64,000 bases of DNA from contig JASJBB010000005.1 of assembly GCA_030066735.1 (NCBI GenBank), forward strand, positions 1-64,000. Reading direction: 5' to 3'. The notes under the pieces are model-generated. The model had not been told where the DNA came from. It searched no databases and was given only the letters and a program-made list of their open reading frames with translations. Positions 1 through 13,169 of the stretch are shown here, piece after piece. This stretch comes from Woeseiaceae bacterium (lineage in GTDB: Bacteria; Pseudomonadota; Gammaproteobacteria; Steroidobacterales; Woeseiaceae). The translations under genes were made by a program, and so were the position numbers. Every line of letters starts with the position of its first letter. Positions within the stretch are counted from its first letter, which is position 1.

Positions 1-1584
1 AAGGGCTTCTATCACTGCTTTGGCTGCGGCGCGCACGGCACCGCGATCGGGTTCCTGATGGAATACGAGCACATGAGCTTTGTCGAGGCCGTGGAATCAC
101 TCGCCAGCATGCTCGGCGTCGAAGTACCCCGCAGCGAGAGCGACCGCCCCGCCCGCCGCTACGACGAGCTGTTTTCGCTGATGTCCAGCGTCGAACAGCA
201 TTTCCAGAACTGCCTTCGGGACGCTCCCGCCGCCGTGGACTATCTCAAGCAGCGCGGAATCGATGGCGCGACCGCCAAGCGTTTCGGTATCGGCTTCGCG
301 CCGGAGGGCTGGAGCGTCGTGCTCGACAAGTTCGGCAAGTCAGCCGAAGCCACGGAGCGCCTGCTGGCGACGGGCCTGATCATCCGCAAGGACAACGGCC
401 AGCACTATGACCGTTTTCGCGAACGCATCATCTTTCCGATCCGCGACGCTCGCGGCCGCACCATCGGCTTCGGCGGCCGGGCGCTCGGCGACGGCGAGCC
501 CAAGTACCTGAACTCCCCGGAGACCGTGCTGTTCCACAAGGGCCGGGAGCTTTACGGCCTGTACGAGGCGCGCCAGGCGCTGCGCCACATCGACCGGCTG
601 GTGGTGGTCGAGGGTTACATGGACGTGGTTGCGCTCGCCCGCAACGGCATCGACTTCGCCATTGCCACGCTGGGCACCGCGACGACCGGCGACCATCTCA
701 ACGTGCTGTTCCGCCTGACAGACAACGTCAGCTTTTGCTTCGACGGCGACCGCGCAGGCCGCAAAGCAGCCTGGCGCGCGCTCGAGAACGCCCTGCCGCA
801 TATCCGCGAAGGCCGGCAAATCCGCTTCGTGTTCCTGCCCGAAGGACACGATCCGGACTCGTTCGTCAACGAGCAGGGAGCCGACGCTTTCGTTGCCGCC
901 GTTGACGACGGCGTCGCGCTGTCGGATTTCCTGATCAGCGAGCTGGCGAGCCAGGTCGACATGACGACGGTCGATGGCAAAGCCCGCCTGGCCGAGCTCG
1001 CCAAACCGCTGGTGCAGCGCATTCCGCCCGGCGTCTATCGCGAACTGCTCGTGGAAAGCCTCGCCACGACGGTCGGGATGCCGGCGAGCAAGCTGGACCG
1101 GATCCTTGGGAGCGGCGCCGGTGCGCCCGGCCCGGGCCCGAGGAGCGAATCGCAGGCGGCGCGCAGCCGGCGGACCATGACCGTGAGCGGTGGCCGGCCG
1201 TCGGTGGTGCGGCGCGCGATCACCCTGTTGCTCAACAACCCGCAGGCCGGCGACAAGCTGGACGTGGAAAAACTCGCCGGCGTCAATCGCCCGGGCGTGG
1301 GATTGCTGCACAAACTGATTGAAACCGTGCAGGACGAGCCCCATATAACGACAGCCGGTTTGCTGGAGCGTTACCGCGGCGACGAGCAGGGCCGGCACCT
1401 CGGCAAACTGGCGGCCGTCGAGCTGCCCGAGGAAGACGATTTCGACCCGGCCGCGGAGCTCGGCGCCTGCCTCGACCAGCTGGCGCTGGCCGGGCGCCGC
1501 GAAAGAATTGATTTTTTAATTGAAAAACAGAAACTTAGATCACTCACCGATGAAGAAAAAAGCGAACTCAGGCAATTGCACTAG
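1..1584 (+). CDS. dnaG: DNA primase DnaG, 5'-truncated by window edge
   Basis: Frame is open from base 1 (KGFYHCFGCGAHGTAIGFLMEYE, CHC2 zinc-finger tail); Toprim-type VVEGYMDVVAL and FCFDGDRAGRKAAWRAL; followed by rpoD. Confidence 0.97.
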   Translation, partial: KGFYHCFGCGAHGTAIGFLMEYEHMSFVEAVESLASMLGVEVPRSESDRPARRYDELFSLMSSVEQHFQNCLRDAPAAVDYLKQRGIDGATAKRFGIGFAPEGWSVVLDKFGKSAEATERLLATGLIIRKDNGQHYDRFRERIIFPIRDARGRTIGFGGRALGDGEPKYLNSPETVLFHKGRELYGLYEARQALRHIDRLVVVEGYMDVVALARNGIDFAIATLGTATTGDHLNVLFRLTDNVSFCFDGDRAGRKAAWRALENALPHIREGRQIRFVFLPEGHDPDSFVNEQGADAFVAAVDDGVALSDFLISELASQVDMTTVDGKARLAELAKPLVQRIPPGVYRELLVESLATTVGMPASKLDRILGSGAGAPGPGPRSESQAARSRRTMTVSGGRPSVVRRAITLLLNNPQAGDKLDVEKLAGVNRPGVGLLHKLIETVQDEPHITTAGLLERYRGDEQGRHLGKLAAVELPEEDDFDPAAELGACLDQLALAGRRERIDFLIEKQKLRSLTDEEKSELRQLH

Positions 1585-1631
1585 TGCGCGGAATCGTCGG
1601 GATTTTCTGGCTTGGTCTCTGTCAAAAGTAG

Positions 1632-1637
1632 TATAAT
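1632..1637 (+). promoter_or_regulatory. Candidate -10 box (TATAAT) for rpoD
   Basis: Perfect TATAAT about 40 bp upstream of the inferred TTG start; -35 not clear. Confidence 0.5.
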
Positions 1638-1674
1638 TGGTCGTTTGTATTCATCACTTGGAGGTCCTCTGGCC

Positions 1675-3489
<1,815 letters not shown>

Positions 3490-3492
3490 CTG

Positions 3493-3519
3493 AAAGCCGG
3501 GCTTTGCCCGGCTTTTTTT
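3493..3519 (+). terminator. Intrinsic terminator after rpoD
   Basis: AAAGCCGGG-CTTTG-CCCGGCTTT followed by T-tract. Confidence 0.9.
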
Positions 3520-6385
3520 ATTTCGTACCGAAGTCGATCGGCCGGACGACTTCCAGCGCTTTGCGGCGCTGTGTGTGGAAGTCTTCCTTTTCGATAAAAG
3601 CAACGAACTCCTCGAAGCCCAAAGGTTGCGAGTAGTAATACCCTTGCGCGAAATCGCACTCGTTCTGACGCAGGAATTCGAATTGCAGGATAGTCTCGAC
3701 GCCCTCCGCGATCGCTTTCTTGCCCATTTCATGCGCCATCCGGATGATCGTGCGGCAAATGTTGTCCGAGGGGTCTCCAGCGCCGATGCGGTCGATGAAT
3801 GACCGGTCGATCTTGATGACGTCGAAAGGCAACTGCTGCAGGTAACTCAGCGACGAGTATCCGGTTCCGAAGTCGTCAATAGCGACCCGGACGCCGCGCT
3901 CGCGCAGTTCGCGCAGAATATAGATCGCGGTATCGCGATTTTGCGCAACCGTCGTTTCGGTGACCTCGAGCTGCAAATAGGCCGGATTGATATCGAATCG
4001 TTGCAACGGCTCGAGCACGTCGGAAACAAAGCGCCCCTCCCTGAGCTGACGCGTCGAGACGTTTATCGAGACCGCTCCCGGATGCAGGCCTTGCTCGAGA
4101 ATGCGTTTCAGGTCGCGGCAGGTCTGCTCGATCACATAGCCGCCGATCTCGACGATCAGGTCGGAATCCTCGGCAAGCGGAACGAATTCGGCCGGCGAGA
4201 TGGGGCCCTCGACAGGGTGATCCCAGCGCAGCAGCGCCTCGGCGCCATCAATGTTGCCCGAGGCAATATCCATTTGCGGCTGGTAGCGAACCGCCAGTTC
4301 GCCATTCGCGAACGCGGCCCTAAGGTCACGTTCCAGGCCGATCTTGCGTCGACTTTCAGCATTGAGCTGGGCGCTGAAGAACTCGAAGCGCGCTCGGCCC
4401 GCCTCCTTCGCACTGTACATGGCCATGTCGGCATTCTTGAGCAGGGTTTCGACACTGTCGCCGTCGTCGGGGAACATGACGATGCCGATGCTGCCGCTGA
4501 CGAAATGGTCTTCGCCGTGCACCGAAAACGACTCGCCAATACGCTTCAGCAGTCGCGTCGCGGTCGAGCGAACATGCGATTCTCCTTCGACCTGCGGCAT
4601 GATCACGACGAACTCGTCGCCACCGAGCCTCGACACGGTGTCGCTATCCCGGACCTCGTTGACGATTCGTTCGGCCGCCTGTTGCAGCACGACATCGCCA
4701 ATCGAATGGCCGTGCACGTCGTTGATTTCCTTGAACCGATCAAGATCGAGATAGAGCAACGCGCCGGTCGAGCCATCGCGACGTGCCTGCACGATCTGCT
4801 GCCCAAGCCGGTCTTTCAGCAATTGCCGGTTCGGAAGCCCGGTCAGGTCGTCGTAATGTGCCTGCCTGTAGAGCGCTTCCTCGCGTTCGGCGCTGGCCAG
4901 CGCAACGGCGAATCGACCAGCCAGGTCGACGCAGCGTTTCATGCTGTCGCGCTCCATGTTCAGATGGCTCGCGGTTCCGAGCAGCAGGATACCCTTCAGG
5001 TCGTCGTCCAGAACGACGGGGATCAGCACGACCTGGCTGACGTCGTAGCTGAGGAAGCGCGCTTTGTACGGCGCGACCGAGGGGCTTACTTCTTGCACGG
5101 ACACCTGGCGAGGCTGGCACCAGTTATGACCGAGTTCCATTGGCAGCGGCATCCGCTCGTGCACGAACTCGTCGTTGTAGAACGAGATCATCTTGGCCCA
5201 GTGGGGAGTGTCGTCATCCCTGGCTATGACGCCTGCCGCCTTACAACCGCTCAGGTTGATGATGTGGCGCACGACCGATTCCGCTACTTCTTCGAAGGTC
5301 GCGCCTGACAGGATAAGGCGGTCAATGCCCGACATCGCCTCTAGCGTCGCGATTTGCTGGCTCAGCCGGCCAGCCATGTTGTTGAAGGCTCCTCCCAGCG
5401 ACTCGAATTCATCGTTGGACTGGATCCGCACCCGCGATAGCAGGTTGCCGGATGCAAGCTGGCGCGCGGCCGTTATCAGCTTCCGCATCGGGATCAGGCT
5501 CTTGCCGATCATGTTGAAGCTCAGCAATCCGACCAGTATCAACACAAGAATAAACGCAGGGATAAACACCCGGCTAAAATCCGCGCGCGAACGCAGTGCG
5601 TACGACGTCGGTTGGCTGACGACGATATCCAGAGCCGGAGCATTGAACTCGCCTGCCAGAAACAACTGCCACATAGCGGCCAGGTGCCCGGCTTCTCCAT
5701 CTCGCCATTCGACCAGCTCGTGCGTAGTCCTCGCCGAGGGCGTCGCCAGCTCTCCTTGCAGGCCCGCCGCCATTGCCGAAGAGCAGTGCAACGCCACGCC
5801 AGCCAATGTGTGTACGCAGAAGTCCGTTGAATACGGCAGGTTTTCCCTGGCTTCCCAGAGCTGCTCGACCGCCGGCTTGATAGCCAGTACCCGGGCATCC
5901 GGCGTTCCGTCGTTGATCCGGCGCAGGAATACGAGCGAGTCCGCTCCTGCGTTGATTCCTGTTACCAGCGTGGGCAACGGCATGCCCTCGGGCAATTTCG
6001 CGAGATCGGCCAGCGGTACCACCTGGCCCGGTTTGCCGAAGTATTGTTCGTCGACGTCATTGCCGTCGACAGTCCACATGGCCTCGACGCCGTTGACCAG
6101 GTAGGGGTGCTCGAGAATGAATTGCGGTCCGTCCTCTTCAACGATCAATGCAATCTGGTCGGCGGCGGCCGACGTACGCTGCAGGCGCGCCAGCAGGTCC
6201 AGACCGTAGTCCTTGGCGTGCATACGGAGGGTCCGACCGACGTCCTGCTCGAGGCCGCGGCCGATCTCGTGATAGGCGAGGCCCGCCGTAAAAAGAACCG
6301 GCAAGACGCCGGCCAGGACGAAGAAGCCAAGAATCCGACGGCCAACCCCGCTTTTCAGCGTGACCGGGAGGCTGGGGAGGCGCAT
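3518..6385 (-). CDS. Membrane sensor with HAMP-like, GGDEF and EAL domains
   Basis: N-terminal TM segment, [45 protein letters not shown]. Confidence 0.95.
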   Translation of the reverse strand: MRLPSLPVTLKSGVGRRILGFFVLAGVLPVLFTAGLAYHEIGRGLEQDVGRTLRMHAKDYGLDLLARLQRTSAAADQIALIVEEDGPQFILEHPYLVNGVEAMWTVDGNDVDEQYFGKPGQVVPLADLAKLPEGMPLPTLVTGINAGADSLVFLRRINDGTPDARVLAIKPAVEQLWEARENLPYSTDFCVHTLAGVALHCSSAMAAGLQGELATPSARTTHELVEWRDGEAGHLAAMWQLFLAGEFNAPALDIVVSQPTSYALRSRADFSRVFIPAFILVLILVGLLSFNMIGKSLIPMRKLITAARQLASGNLLSRVRIQSNDEFESLGGAFNNMAGRLSQQIATLEAMSGIDRLILSGATFEEVAESVVRHIINLSGCKAAGVIARDDDTPHWAKMISFYNDEFVHERMPLPMELGHNWCQPRQVSVQEVSPSVAPYKARFLSYDVSQVVLIPVVLDDDLKGILLLGTASHLNMERDSMKRCVDLAGRFAVALASAEREEALYRQAHYDDLTGLPNRQLLKDRLGQQIVQARRDGSTGALLYLDLDRFKEINDVHGHSIGDVVLQQAAERIVNEVRDSDTVSRLGGDEFVVIMPQVEGESHVRSTATRLLKRIGESFSVHGEDHFVSGSIGIVMFPDDGDSVETLLKNADMAMYSAKEAGRARFEFFSAQLNAESRRKIGLERDLRAAFANGELAVRYQPQMDIASGNIDGAEALLRWDHPVEGPISPAEFVPLAEDSDLIVEIGGYVIEQTCRDLKRILEQGLHPGAVSINVSTRQLREGRFVSDVLEPLQRFDINPAYLQLEVTETTVAQNRDTAIYILRELRERGVRVAIDDFGTGYSSLSYLQQLPFDVIKIDRSFIDRIGAGDPSDNICRTIIRMAHEMGKKAIAEGVETILQFEFLRQNECDFAQGYYYSQPLGFEEFVAFIEKEDFHTQRRKALEVVRPIDFGTK

Positions 6386-6852
6386 CAGTAGTCCTCCGCT
6401 CGGCCGATAAACGCCCCGTCGTTAGCGCGAATAATGTCATCGCGACTGACCTTTGCATTGAGCGGATCCTTGTAATCGCCGTCTTTGCCAGTACTGAAGA
6501 GATCGTAGTCGGTGTTTAGCGGCTTGAGGTTCTTGTCCTTGCGGAACTTGGGCTTGCCCCCACCGGAGATCGCTATGGTTTCATAGACGTATGCGCGACC
6601 CCAGGGGTCCATTGGAATATCGACGCCGAGGTCCGCCAGGGTTGGCGGCAATGCATTGTTGTTGCGCAGCTGGTACTTGCCGATCTCGACAGATATGAAA
6701 CCGATGTCTCCGATAGCACGCCGCTCTTTGGCGCGATCGACGAACTGGTTATAAGAAGGAACGGCGACCGAAGCGAGCAATCCGGCAACGACGAGCACAA
6801 TCATGAGCTCGAGGAGGCCAAACCCCGCGCTTCGCTGTACGCGATAGTCCAT
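6385..6852 (-). CDS. Type IV pilin-like/GspG-like protein
   Basis: Prepilin motif GFGLLELMIVLVVAGLLASVAVPSYNQF; GspG-like DPWGRAYVYE and YDLFSTGKDGD. Start taken at MDYRVQRSAGF. Stop overlaps downstream ATG (TGATG). Confidence 0.85.
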   Translation of the reverse strand: MDYRVQRSAGFGLLELMIVLVVAGLLASVAVPSYNQFVDRAKERRAIGDIGFISVEIGKYQLRNNNALPPTLADLGVDIPMDPWGRAYVYETIAISGGGKPKFRKDKNLKPLNTDYDLFSTGKDGDYKDPLNAKVSRDDIIRANDGAFIGRAEDY

Positions 6853-7096
6853 ATTACATTTGGTCAAGAACGCCCATTCGCGAGCGTCAAAGCCTGTTTC
6901 GAGACACGAACAGAAACTATAAGTCATTGATTGTTAGAAAGCGGTGACGGCCGTCACGGTCGTTCCCGAGACTTTGTACAGTGGCTAAATTTTCTCGGAT
7001 GATGCTGTCCGGCACTATTTCTGTTCGGGACCTTCGCATGGATTTGTTCATCGCTTGGAACTGCAGAAATCTGCTAGAATCCTCCGCCCCAAGTGT

Positions 7097-7406
7097 GGGC
7101 CTGTAGCTCAGTTGGTTAGAGCAGGGGACTCATCAAAAAGGTGCGGTTGCGGCGAAAGGCGCAACATGAACGGGATGAATTCAGGGAAACCTCAGCAGTT
7201 CGGCTGGTGGCAATCCTGAGCCAAGCCGGCGGTACACCGCCGGAAGGTGCAGAGACTACCTGGGAACTTCAGTGTTCTTAATAACAGGCTCGAGCGTCCC
7301 GCCCCTAACAACTCGGTTGAGGGTGATGAGATAGTCCGCTCCGCTCAGAAATGAGTGGGTTAAGTGAATCCCTTGGTCCCAGGTTCGAGTCCTGGCGGGC
7401 CCACCA
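7097..7406 (+). tRNA. tRNA-Ile(CAU) interrupted by a group I intron
   Basis: 5' exon GGGCCTG TA GCTCAGTTGGTTAGAGC A GGGGA CTCAT (7097-7133); 3' exon AATCCCTTGGTCCCAGGTTCGAGTCCTGGCGGGCCCACCA (7367-7406). Acceptor, D, anticodon and T arms all pair; CCA encoded; spliced loop CTCATAA. Confidence 0.95.
7134..7366 (+). ncRNA. Group I intron in the tRNA-Ile anticodon loop
   Basis: Starts after exon CAT. IGS-like GTG at 7141-7143 pairs with CAT (U.G at splice site); P2 GTTGCG/CGCAAC; core AATTCAGGGAAACCT, CAATCCTGAGCCAAGC, GGTGCAGAGACTAC, GATGAGATAGTCC; ends in G before AATCCC. Confidence 0.92.
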
Positions 7407-7501
7407 CCTTCAACCTCGATGCGGGGTCTACGGATAACGGCGGCGTATTGACCTGCGCTAGAGTCAGGCCCTGAGCTGAACACAACAAGGGCAATTTTCC
7501 T

Positions 7502-8578
7502 ATGAAAATCACGGTACTTGGCGCGGGCGCCGGCGGCACCGCCATGGCTTTCGACTGTGCATCGCACGGCCACGAGGTCCGCCTGTTCGATTTCGAGCAG
7601 TTTCCCGACAACGTCGCGGCCATCGCCGAACAGGGTGGCATCCATGCGGACGGGGACATCTCAGGGTTCGGTTCCATTGCCTATTCGGGCCATGACATCG
7701 ACCAGGCGCTGCAGGACGCCGAACTGATTTACGTTGTCGGCCCGGCTTACAGCACCGAGCCCTTTGGCGAAGCCGTGGCCGGCAAACTGAGCGCCGGGCA
7801 AACCGTGATCGTGAGTCCGAGTTCCTGTGGCGGCGCCCTGGCTTTCAAGCGCGCTGCCGGGCTGGCTGTGCACGATGCGTCTGTCCGTGTCGCGGAGACC
7901 TCCACGCTGCACTACGCGGTGCGGCTGACCGAGCCAGGCAAGATTCGCGTGTTCCTGAAACTCAAGGCCGGCAACCTGCTGGCCGCCCTGCCCCGCGAAC
8001 ATACCGGCGACATCCTGGCGCTCATCAGCGACGTATACCCGAGCATGGAGCCGGCGGAGAGCGTGTTGCAGACCAGCCTGCAGAACGCGAATCCGATCAT
8101 TCATCCGGCCGTGACCCTGAGTAACGCCGCCCGCATCGAAATGACCGGCGGGGACTTCCTGTTCTACGAAGAAGGCGTCAGCGATTCAGTCGGCCGCCTG
8201 ATAGAAGCGCTCGATAAGGAACGCATCGCGATCGGCGCGAAGCTGGGCATCACCGTCCTGCCCGATCCCGAGATGGGCATGCGCCAGGGCTACATGCTCG
8301 AACCCAATTACGGCTCCGGTTACCGCGAGGCGCCGGGTTTCCGGGGCATCGGGGCCCAGCCGCAGCTGGATCATCGCTACCTCAATGAAGACGTCGGCTA
8401 TGGCCTGGTCTTCATGTCGATGCTGGGTAAGCAAATCGGCGTCGCGACGCCCGGCATCGATGCCATCATCGACGTCGCATCGATCGTCATGGCGCATGAG
8501 TACAGGGCGGCAGCGCTGCGAACCCCGGAGTCGTTGGGTATCGCGGATCTGTCCGCCGAACAGCTGGCGTCGCTGTAA
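7502..8578 (+). CDS. NAD(P)-binding octopine/nopaline dehydrogenase-family protein
   Basis: MKITVLGAGAGGTAMAFDCASHGHEVRLFD Rossmann start; opine dehydrogenase-like layout. Confidence 0.8.
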   Translation: MKITVLGAGAGGTAMAFDCASHGHEVRLFDFEQFPDNVAAIAEQGGIHADGDISGFGSIAYSGHDIDQALQDAELIYVVGPAYSTEPFGEAVAGKLSAGQTVIVSPSSCGGALAFKRAAGLAVHDASVRVAETSTLHYAVRLTEPGKIRVFLKLKAGNLLAALPREHTGDILALISDVYPSMEPAESVLQTSLQNANPIIHPAVTLSNAARIEMTGGDFLFYEEGVSDSVGRLIEALDKERIAIGAKLGITVLPDPEMGMRQGYMLEPNYGSGYREAPGFRGIGAQPQLDHRYLNEDVGYGLVFMSMLGKQIGVATPGIDAIIDVASIVMAHEYRAAALRTPESLGIADLSAEQLASL

Positions 8579-8594
8579 CGATCGCCGCGCGCGG

Positions 8595-9206
8595 CTACAG
8601 GAGCAGAATCGCGAAGTAGTGGCTGACGCTGCCCGCGAGTACGAACAGGTGCCAGATGCCGTGACACCACGGATACCAGCTGTCGAGAATGTAGAACACG
8701 ATACCCGACGTGTAGAACACGCCGCCGATCATCAGCCATTTCATCGACCATGGCGGCATCAGGACGGACAGCGAATCCAGCGCCAGCACGCAGGCCCAAC
8801 CCATGGCGAGGTACAGCAGGATCGAACCGATCCTCGGCCCGGTGCGGCGTACGGCGTCGAGCACCATGCCGAAGATCGCCATGAACCACACGCCGCCGAG
8901 CAGCCACCAGCCGCCCGCGCTGTTGAGCACGACGACCGCAATCGGCGTATACGTGCCGGCAATCAGCAGGTAGATCGCCTGATGGTCGAGGACCCGAAAG
9001 AACGGTTTCACGCGCCCCGGAAAGCTGTGGTAGAGCGTCGATGACAGGTACAGCAGGAACAGCGACACGGCATAAACCGTGTAGCTGACGATCTTGGCGA
9101 CGTCGCCTTCCATGGCTGCGATCGTGATCAGCACGGCGCCGCCAACCAGCGCCAGTGTGGCGCCGACGAGGTGGCTGATGCTGTTGAATTTCTCGCCGTA
9201 GTACAT
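8595..9206 (-). CDS. Hemolysin III/PAQR family membrane protein
   Basis: YGEKFNSISHLVGATLALVGG, SSTLYHSFPG, FRVLDHQAIYLLIAGTYTP, GIWHLFVLAGS. Confidence 0.92.
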   Translation of the reverse strand: MYYGEKFNSISHLVGATLALVGGAVLITIAAMEGDVAKIVSYTVYAVSLFLLYLSSTLYHSFPGRVKPFFRVLDHQAIYLLIAGTYTPIAVVVLNSAGGWWLLGGVWFMAIFGMVLDAVRRTGPRIGSILLYLAMGWACVLALDSLSVLMPPWSMKWLMIGGVFYTSGIVFYILDSWYPWCHGIWHLFVLAGSVSHYFAILLL

Positions 9207-9220
9207 GCCGCAAGAATACC

Positions 9221-11059
9221 CTAGCTGGCAGCCTGCTTCTTCTTCTCGCGCTCGTCGCGGCGGCGCTCGCCCTCGGCGAGCAGTTTCTTGCGCAAGCGGA
9301 TACTCGACGGCGTGATCTCGACCAGCTCGTCGTCGTCGATGAACTCCAGCGCCTGCTCCAGCGAATAATTGAGCGGCGGCGTGAGCTGAATATTCTCATC
9401 CGACCCGGCAGCGCGGATGTTGGTGAGCTGCTTGGCCTTGGTCGGGTTCACCGGCAAGTCGTTGCTGCGGCTGTGAATACCGACAATCATGCCTTCATAG
9501 ACCTCGGTGCCATGACCGATGAACAGCGAGCCGCGGTCCTGCAGGTTGTACAGCGCGTAGGCGAGCGCCTTGCCGTTGACGTTGGACACCAGCACGCCGT
9601 TGTTGCGCTGCCCAATGTCGGCATTGACCCTGGGTCCGTAATCGTCGAACACGGAATACAGCAGCCCGGTGCCGGCCGTCGTCGTCAGGTACTGGGTGCG
9701 GAACCCGATCAGCCCGCGCGCGGGAATCCGGTACTCGAGCCGGATGCGGCCCCGGCCATCGGGCATCATGTCGAGCAGCTCGCCCTTGCGATCCGCAAGC
9801 CGCGTCATCACGGCGCCCTGGTAGTCCTCCTCGAAGTCGACCGTGACGAGCTCCCAGGGCTCCTGCCTGACGCCATCGATCTCACGCTCGATCACGGTCG
9901 GCCGGGACACGGCCAGCTCATAGCCTTCGCGGCGCATCGTCTCGATCAGTACGGACAGGTGCAGCTCGCCGCGACCCGACACCTGGAAACGGTCCGGGTC
10001 ATCGGTGTCCTCGACCCGCAGCGCAACGTTGTGCTTGAGCTCCTGGTCGAGGCGCTCCCTGATTTGCCGGCTCGTCAGGTACTTGCCCTCGCGGCCGGCG
10101 AACGGCGACTTGTTGACCTGGAACGTCATGCTGATGGTCGGTTCGTCGACCTCGAGCGCCGGCAACGGATCGGGCTCGTCGCGCGGGCAGATCGTATCGG
10201 AGATCTGCAGGTCGTCGATGCCGCTGAACACCACGATGTCCCCCGCCCCGGCCTCTTCCACAGGCACTCGCTCGAGCCCGCTGAAGCCGTACAGGTGCGC
10301 CAGCCGGGCCGATGTTGACGTGCCATCGGCGCGCGCGACGCTGATGCGCGAATTCGCCGTCGCGACGCCTCGGCTGATGCGGCCGATACCCAGGACGCCC
10401 ACGTAGGAGTTGTAGTCGAGGCTGGATACCTGCAGCTGTAACGGTCCGTCGAGCTGCACCTGCGGCGGCGGAACGTGCTCGACGATGGCCTCGAGCAGCG
10501 GCAGCACGTCGCCGCCCGCGACGTCGGGTTCAGTGCCGGCAAAGCCCTGCAGCGCCGAGGCATAGACCACCGGGAAGTCGAGCTGCTCCTCGGTTGCGCC
10601 GAGCCGGTCGAAGAGTTCGAACGTCTGGTCGAGCACCCAGCCGGGGCGGGCGCCGTCGCGATCGATCTTGTTGATGACGACCAGCGGCACAAAGCCGTGA
10701 GCGAACGCCTTTTGCGTGACGAAACGCGTCTGCGGCATCGGGCCCTCGACCGCGTCGACGAGCAGCAACACGCCGTCCGCCATGGACAGCACGCGCTCGA
10801 CCTCGCCGCCGAAATCGGCGTGGCCCGGTGTGTCGACGATGTTGATGCGCCAGTTCTTCCAGCTGATCGCCGTGTTCTTGGACAGGATCGTGATGCCGCG
10901 CTCGCGCTCGAGATCGTTCGAGTCCATGACCCGCTCGGGCACGACCGCCCGCTCGTCCAGCGTGCCGGACTGGCGCAGCAACTGGTCGACCAGCGTCGTC
11001 TTGCCGTGGTCGACGTGGGCGATGATCGCGATATTACGAATCTGCTCGGTGGGAAACAT
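9221..11059 (-). CDS. typA: GTP-binding protein TypA/BipA
   Basis: [54 protein letters not shown], full-length 612 aa. Confidence 0.98.
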   Translation of the reverse strand: MFPTEQIRNIAIIAHVDHGKTTLVDQLLRQSGTLDERAVVPERVMDSNDLERERGITILSKNTAISWKNWRINIVDTPGHADFGGEVERVLSMADGVLLLVDAVEGPMPQTRFVTQKAFAHGFVPLVVINKIDRDGARPGWVLDQTFELFDRLGATEEQLDFPVVYASALQGFAGTEPDVAGGDVLPLLEAIVEHVPPPQVQLDGPLQLQVSSLDYNSYVGVLGIGRISRGVATANSRISVARADGTSTSARLAHLYGFSGLERVPVEEAGAGDIVVFSGIDDLQISDTICPRDEPDPLPALEVDEPTISMTFQVNKSPFAGREGKYLTSRQIRERLDQELKHNVALRVEDTDDPDRFQVSGRGELHLSVLIETMRREGYELAVSRPTVIEREIDGVRQEPWELVTVDFEEDYQGAVMTRLADRKGELLDMMPDGRGRIRLEYRIPARGLIGFRTQYLTTTAGTGLLYSVFDDYGPRVNADIGQRNNGVLVSNVNGKALAYALYNLQDRGSLFIGHGTEVYEGMIVGIHSRSNDLPVNPTKAKQLTNIRAAGSDENIQLTPPLNYSLEQALEFIDDDELVEITPSSIRLRKKLLAEGERRRDEREKKKQAAS

Positions 11060-11113
11060 CGTGGAAGTACCGCAAAAGGTGGCGCATTATATAGGCATTA
11101 ACGGGGAATCGAT

Positions 11114-11848
11114 ATGAATGTTGTACTGGTTACAGGCGCCAGCTCGGGTATTGGCGCGGCCATCGCGATCGCGTTTGCCGATGCCGGGTGGTCCGTCATG
11201 GCCGCCGGCAGGGACGAGGGCCGGCTCGACGAGGTGGCGGACGTCTCGGACAATATTTCGACCTGGTCCGGCGAACTCATGGAGTCGGAAGACTGCGACG
11301 AGCTGATCACTGACACGGTCGACGAATTCGGCGGCCTCGATTGCCTCGTCAACGCCGCGGGCGTGCTGATTCGCGGCAGCGCCGACGAACTCAGCGACGA
11401 CGACTGGCGCGACACGATCGCCGTCAACCTGGACGTGCCGTTTTTTCTCTCCCGCGCCGCGCTGCCGCACCTGGTCAAGGCCGAAGGCAGCGTCGTCAAC
11501 ATCTCGTCGGTATGGGGTCTCGAAGCCGGCGATCGCGCGGTCGCCTACTGCGCCAGCAAGGGCGGTTTGCAGCTGCTGACCCGCGCCATGGCCAGGGATC
11601 ATGCGCGCAGCGGCGTGCGTTTCAATGCGATCTGCCCGGGCGGCGTCGACACCCCGATGCTCGCCAACGAAGCTGAGGAGCAGGAGATGGAGGTCGACGA
11701 GTTCCTGGCGATGGTCGCCGAGAACAGCCCCAACGGGCGTATAGCCGCTCCCGAAGACATCGCGGCGCTGGTATTGTTCCTCGCTTCCGACGCCGCCAGT
11801 CACATTACCGGGACGAACATCCCCTGTGACGGCGGCGTAACGGCGTAA
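11114..11848 (+). CDS. SDR family oxidoreductase
   Basis: [47 protein letters not shown]. Confidence 0.95.
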   Translation: MNVVLVTGASSGIGAAIAIAFADAGWSVMAAGRDEGRLDEVADVSDNISTWSGELMESEDCDELITDTVDEFGGLDCLVNAAGVLIRGSADELSDDDWRDTIAVNLDVPFFLSRAALPHLVKAEGSVVNISSVWGLEAGDRAVAYCASKGGLQLLTRAMARDHARSGVRFNAICPGGVDTPMLANEAEEQEMEVDEFLAMVAENSPNGRIAAPEDIAALVLFLASDAASHITGTNIPCDGGVTA

Positions 11849-11852
11849 GCGC

Positions 11853-13169
11853 CTACGCGCCCGAGAAGTCGACGTCGGCAAACACCAGCGACGGCGCCAG
11901 CGTCGACGAGTACGGGTAAGGGTCGTTGCCGAGCATCTCGAGGCGGCTGAACAGGTCCTTGAGGTTGCCGGTCACGTTCATCTCACCGACCGGCCGGCCC
12001 ACCTGGCCGTTCTCGATGATGTGCCCGCGCAGCCCCAGTGAGAAGTCGCCCGTCGTCGCGTCGGCGTTGCCGCCCAGCCAGGAGGTAACGTAAATGCCCT
12101 CACCGGCGTCGGCCAGCAGCTGGTCCAGCGTGTGCTCTCCGGGTGTGACGACACGATTCGAAGCCGAACCGGTCGTGGGCTGCATCTCTCCCTTGCGGCC
12201 GTAGTAGGTATCGACGTAAATATTCCTGATCACGCCGTCCTCCACGATCGGCAGCGCCTTCGCGGAAATGCCCTCGCTATCGTAGTGGCGCGATGCGAGG
12301 CCGCGCTTGATGAGAGGATCGTCGGTGATCGACAGCTTCTCACTGAAGGCCTGCTCGCCGATCAGCGGCGCCCAGAACGATCGGCCCTGCTGAACGCTGC
12401 GGGCATTGGCGGGCCGCATCAGGCGACCGATCAGCGAGGCCGCGGCGCGGGAATCGACGACCATGACGGTCTTCAGCGTCGGGCCTTTCTCCGATTCGAG
12501 GCGCGACAAGGTGCGATTCAGCGCTTCCTCGCCGACACCGCCCGGATCGGGCAGATCCGCTACGTGTGCGCCGCCGGCATAGAACCAGTCTTCGGCGCGC
12601 TTGTCGCCCTTGTCACGCAGCGTCACGCTCGATCCGAACCAGCAGTAGGTGGATTGCTGGGTACCCAGGAAGCCGTTGCTGCTGGCCGACGCCGAGTTTA
12701 CAGTGCCGTCGTAGACGCCGGCCGTGGCGGAAATCACGCGCTCGTGGCCGTGCGACGCCGCATCGAGCGCCTCGCACCACGTCAGCCGCTGGTCGCGATC
12801 GAGCGCGGCCACCGTCGGGTCGACGAGGTCGAGGTCGTCGGCCGGCCGGTCCGCGAACAGCGCTTCGGGCGTCACCTGGCGATACTCGTCGGGCTCGAGC
12901 GCCCGGGTGATCGCGACGGCTTCGCCGACAAAACTGCCGAGCCGGTCGGGATTGAGGTCCGTTGTCTGGTGGCTCGAGTAGCGGCCGTTGGCATACACCT
13001 GCACGGCCAGCGACTGCGAGGTCGTGTCCTTGACCTTCTCCAGCGCCCCGTCGCGATACTCGAACTCCACGTTGCGGCTCTGGTTGGCCGTGGCCCATGC
13101 GTCTTCGGCGCCGGCCTTTCGCGCCAACTCGACTGCGTGCGCCGCCTGGTTTTTCAGATCAGCTCGCAT
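11853..13169 (-). CDS. pmbA: TldD/PmbA family metallopeptidase regulator (PmbA/TldE)
   Basis: PmbA-type layout; adjacent to tldD. Confidence 0.9.
   Translation of the reverse strand: MRADLKNQAAHAVELARKAGAEDAWATANQSRNVEFEYRDGALEKVKDTTSQSLAVQVYANGRYSSHQTTDLNPDRLGSFVGEAVAITRALEPDEYRQVTPEALFADRPADDLDLVDPTVAALDRDQRLTWCEALDAASHGHERVISATAGVYDGTVNSASASSNGFLGTQQSTYCWFGSSVTLRDKGDKRAEDWFYAGGAHVADLPDPGGVGEEALNRTLSRLESEKGPTLKTVMVVDSRAAASLIGRLMRPANARSVQQGRSFWAPLIGEQAFSEKLSITDDPLIKRGLASRHYDSEGISAKALPIVEDGVIRNIYVDTYYGRKGEMQPTTGSASNRVVTPGEHTLDQLLADAGEGIYVTSWLGGNADATTGDFSLGLRGHIIENGQVGRPVGEMNVTGNLKDLFSRLEMLGNDPYPYSSTLAPSLVFADVDFSGA

Noticed and set aside
7256-7677. Minus ORFs containing ARTRTWDQGIHLTH / GPPGLEPGTKGFT
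   Set aside because: Antisense translation of the tRNA 3' exon and intron; a common annotation artefact.
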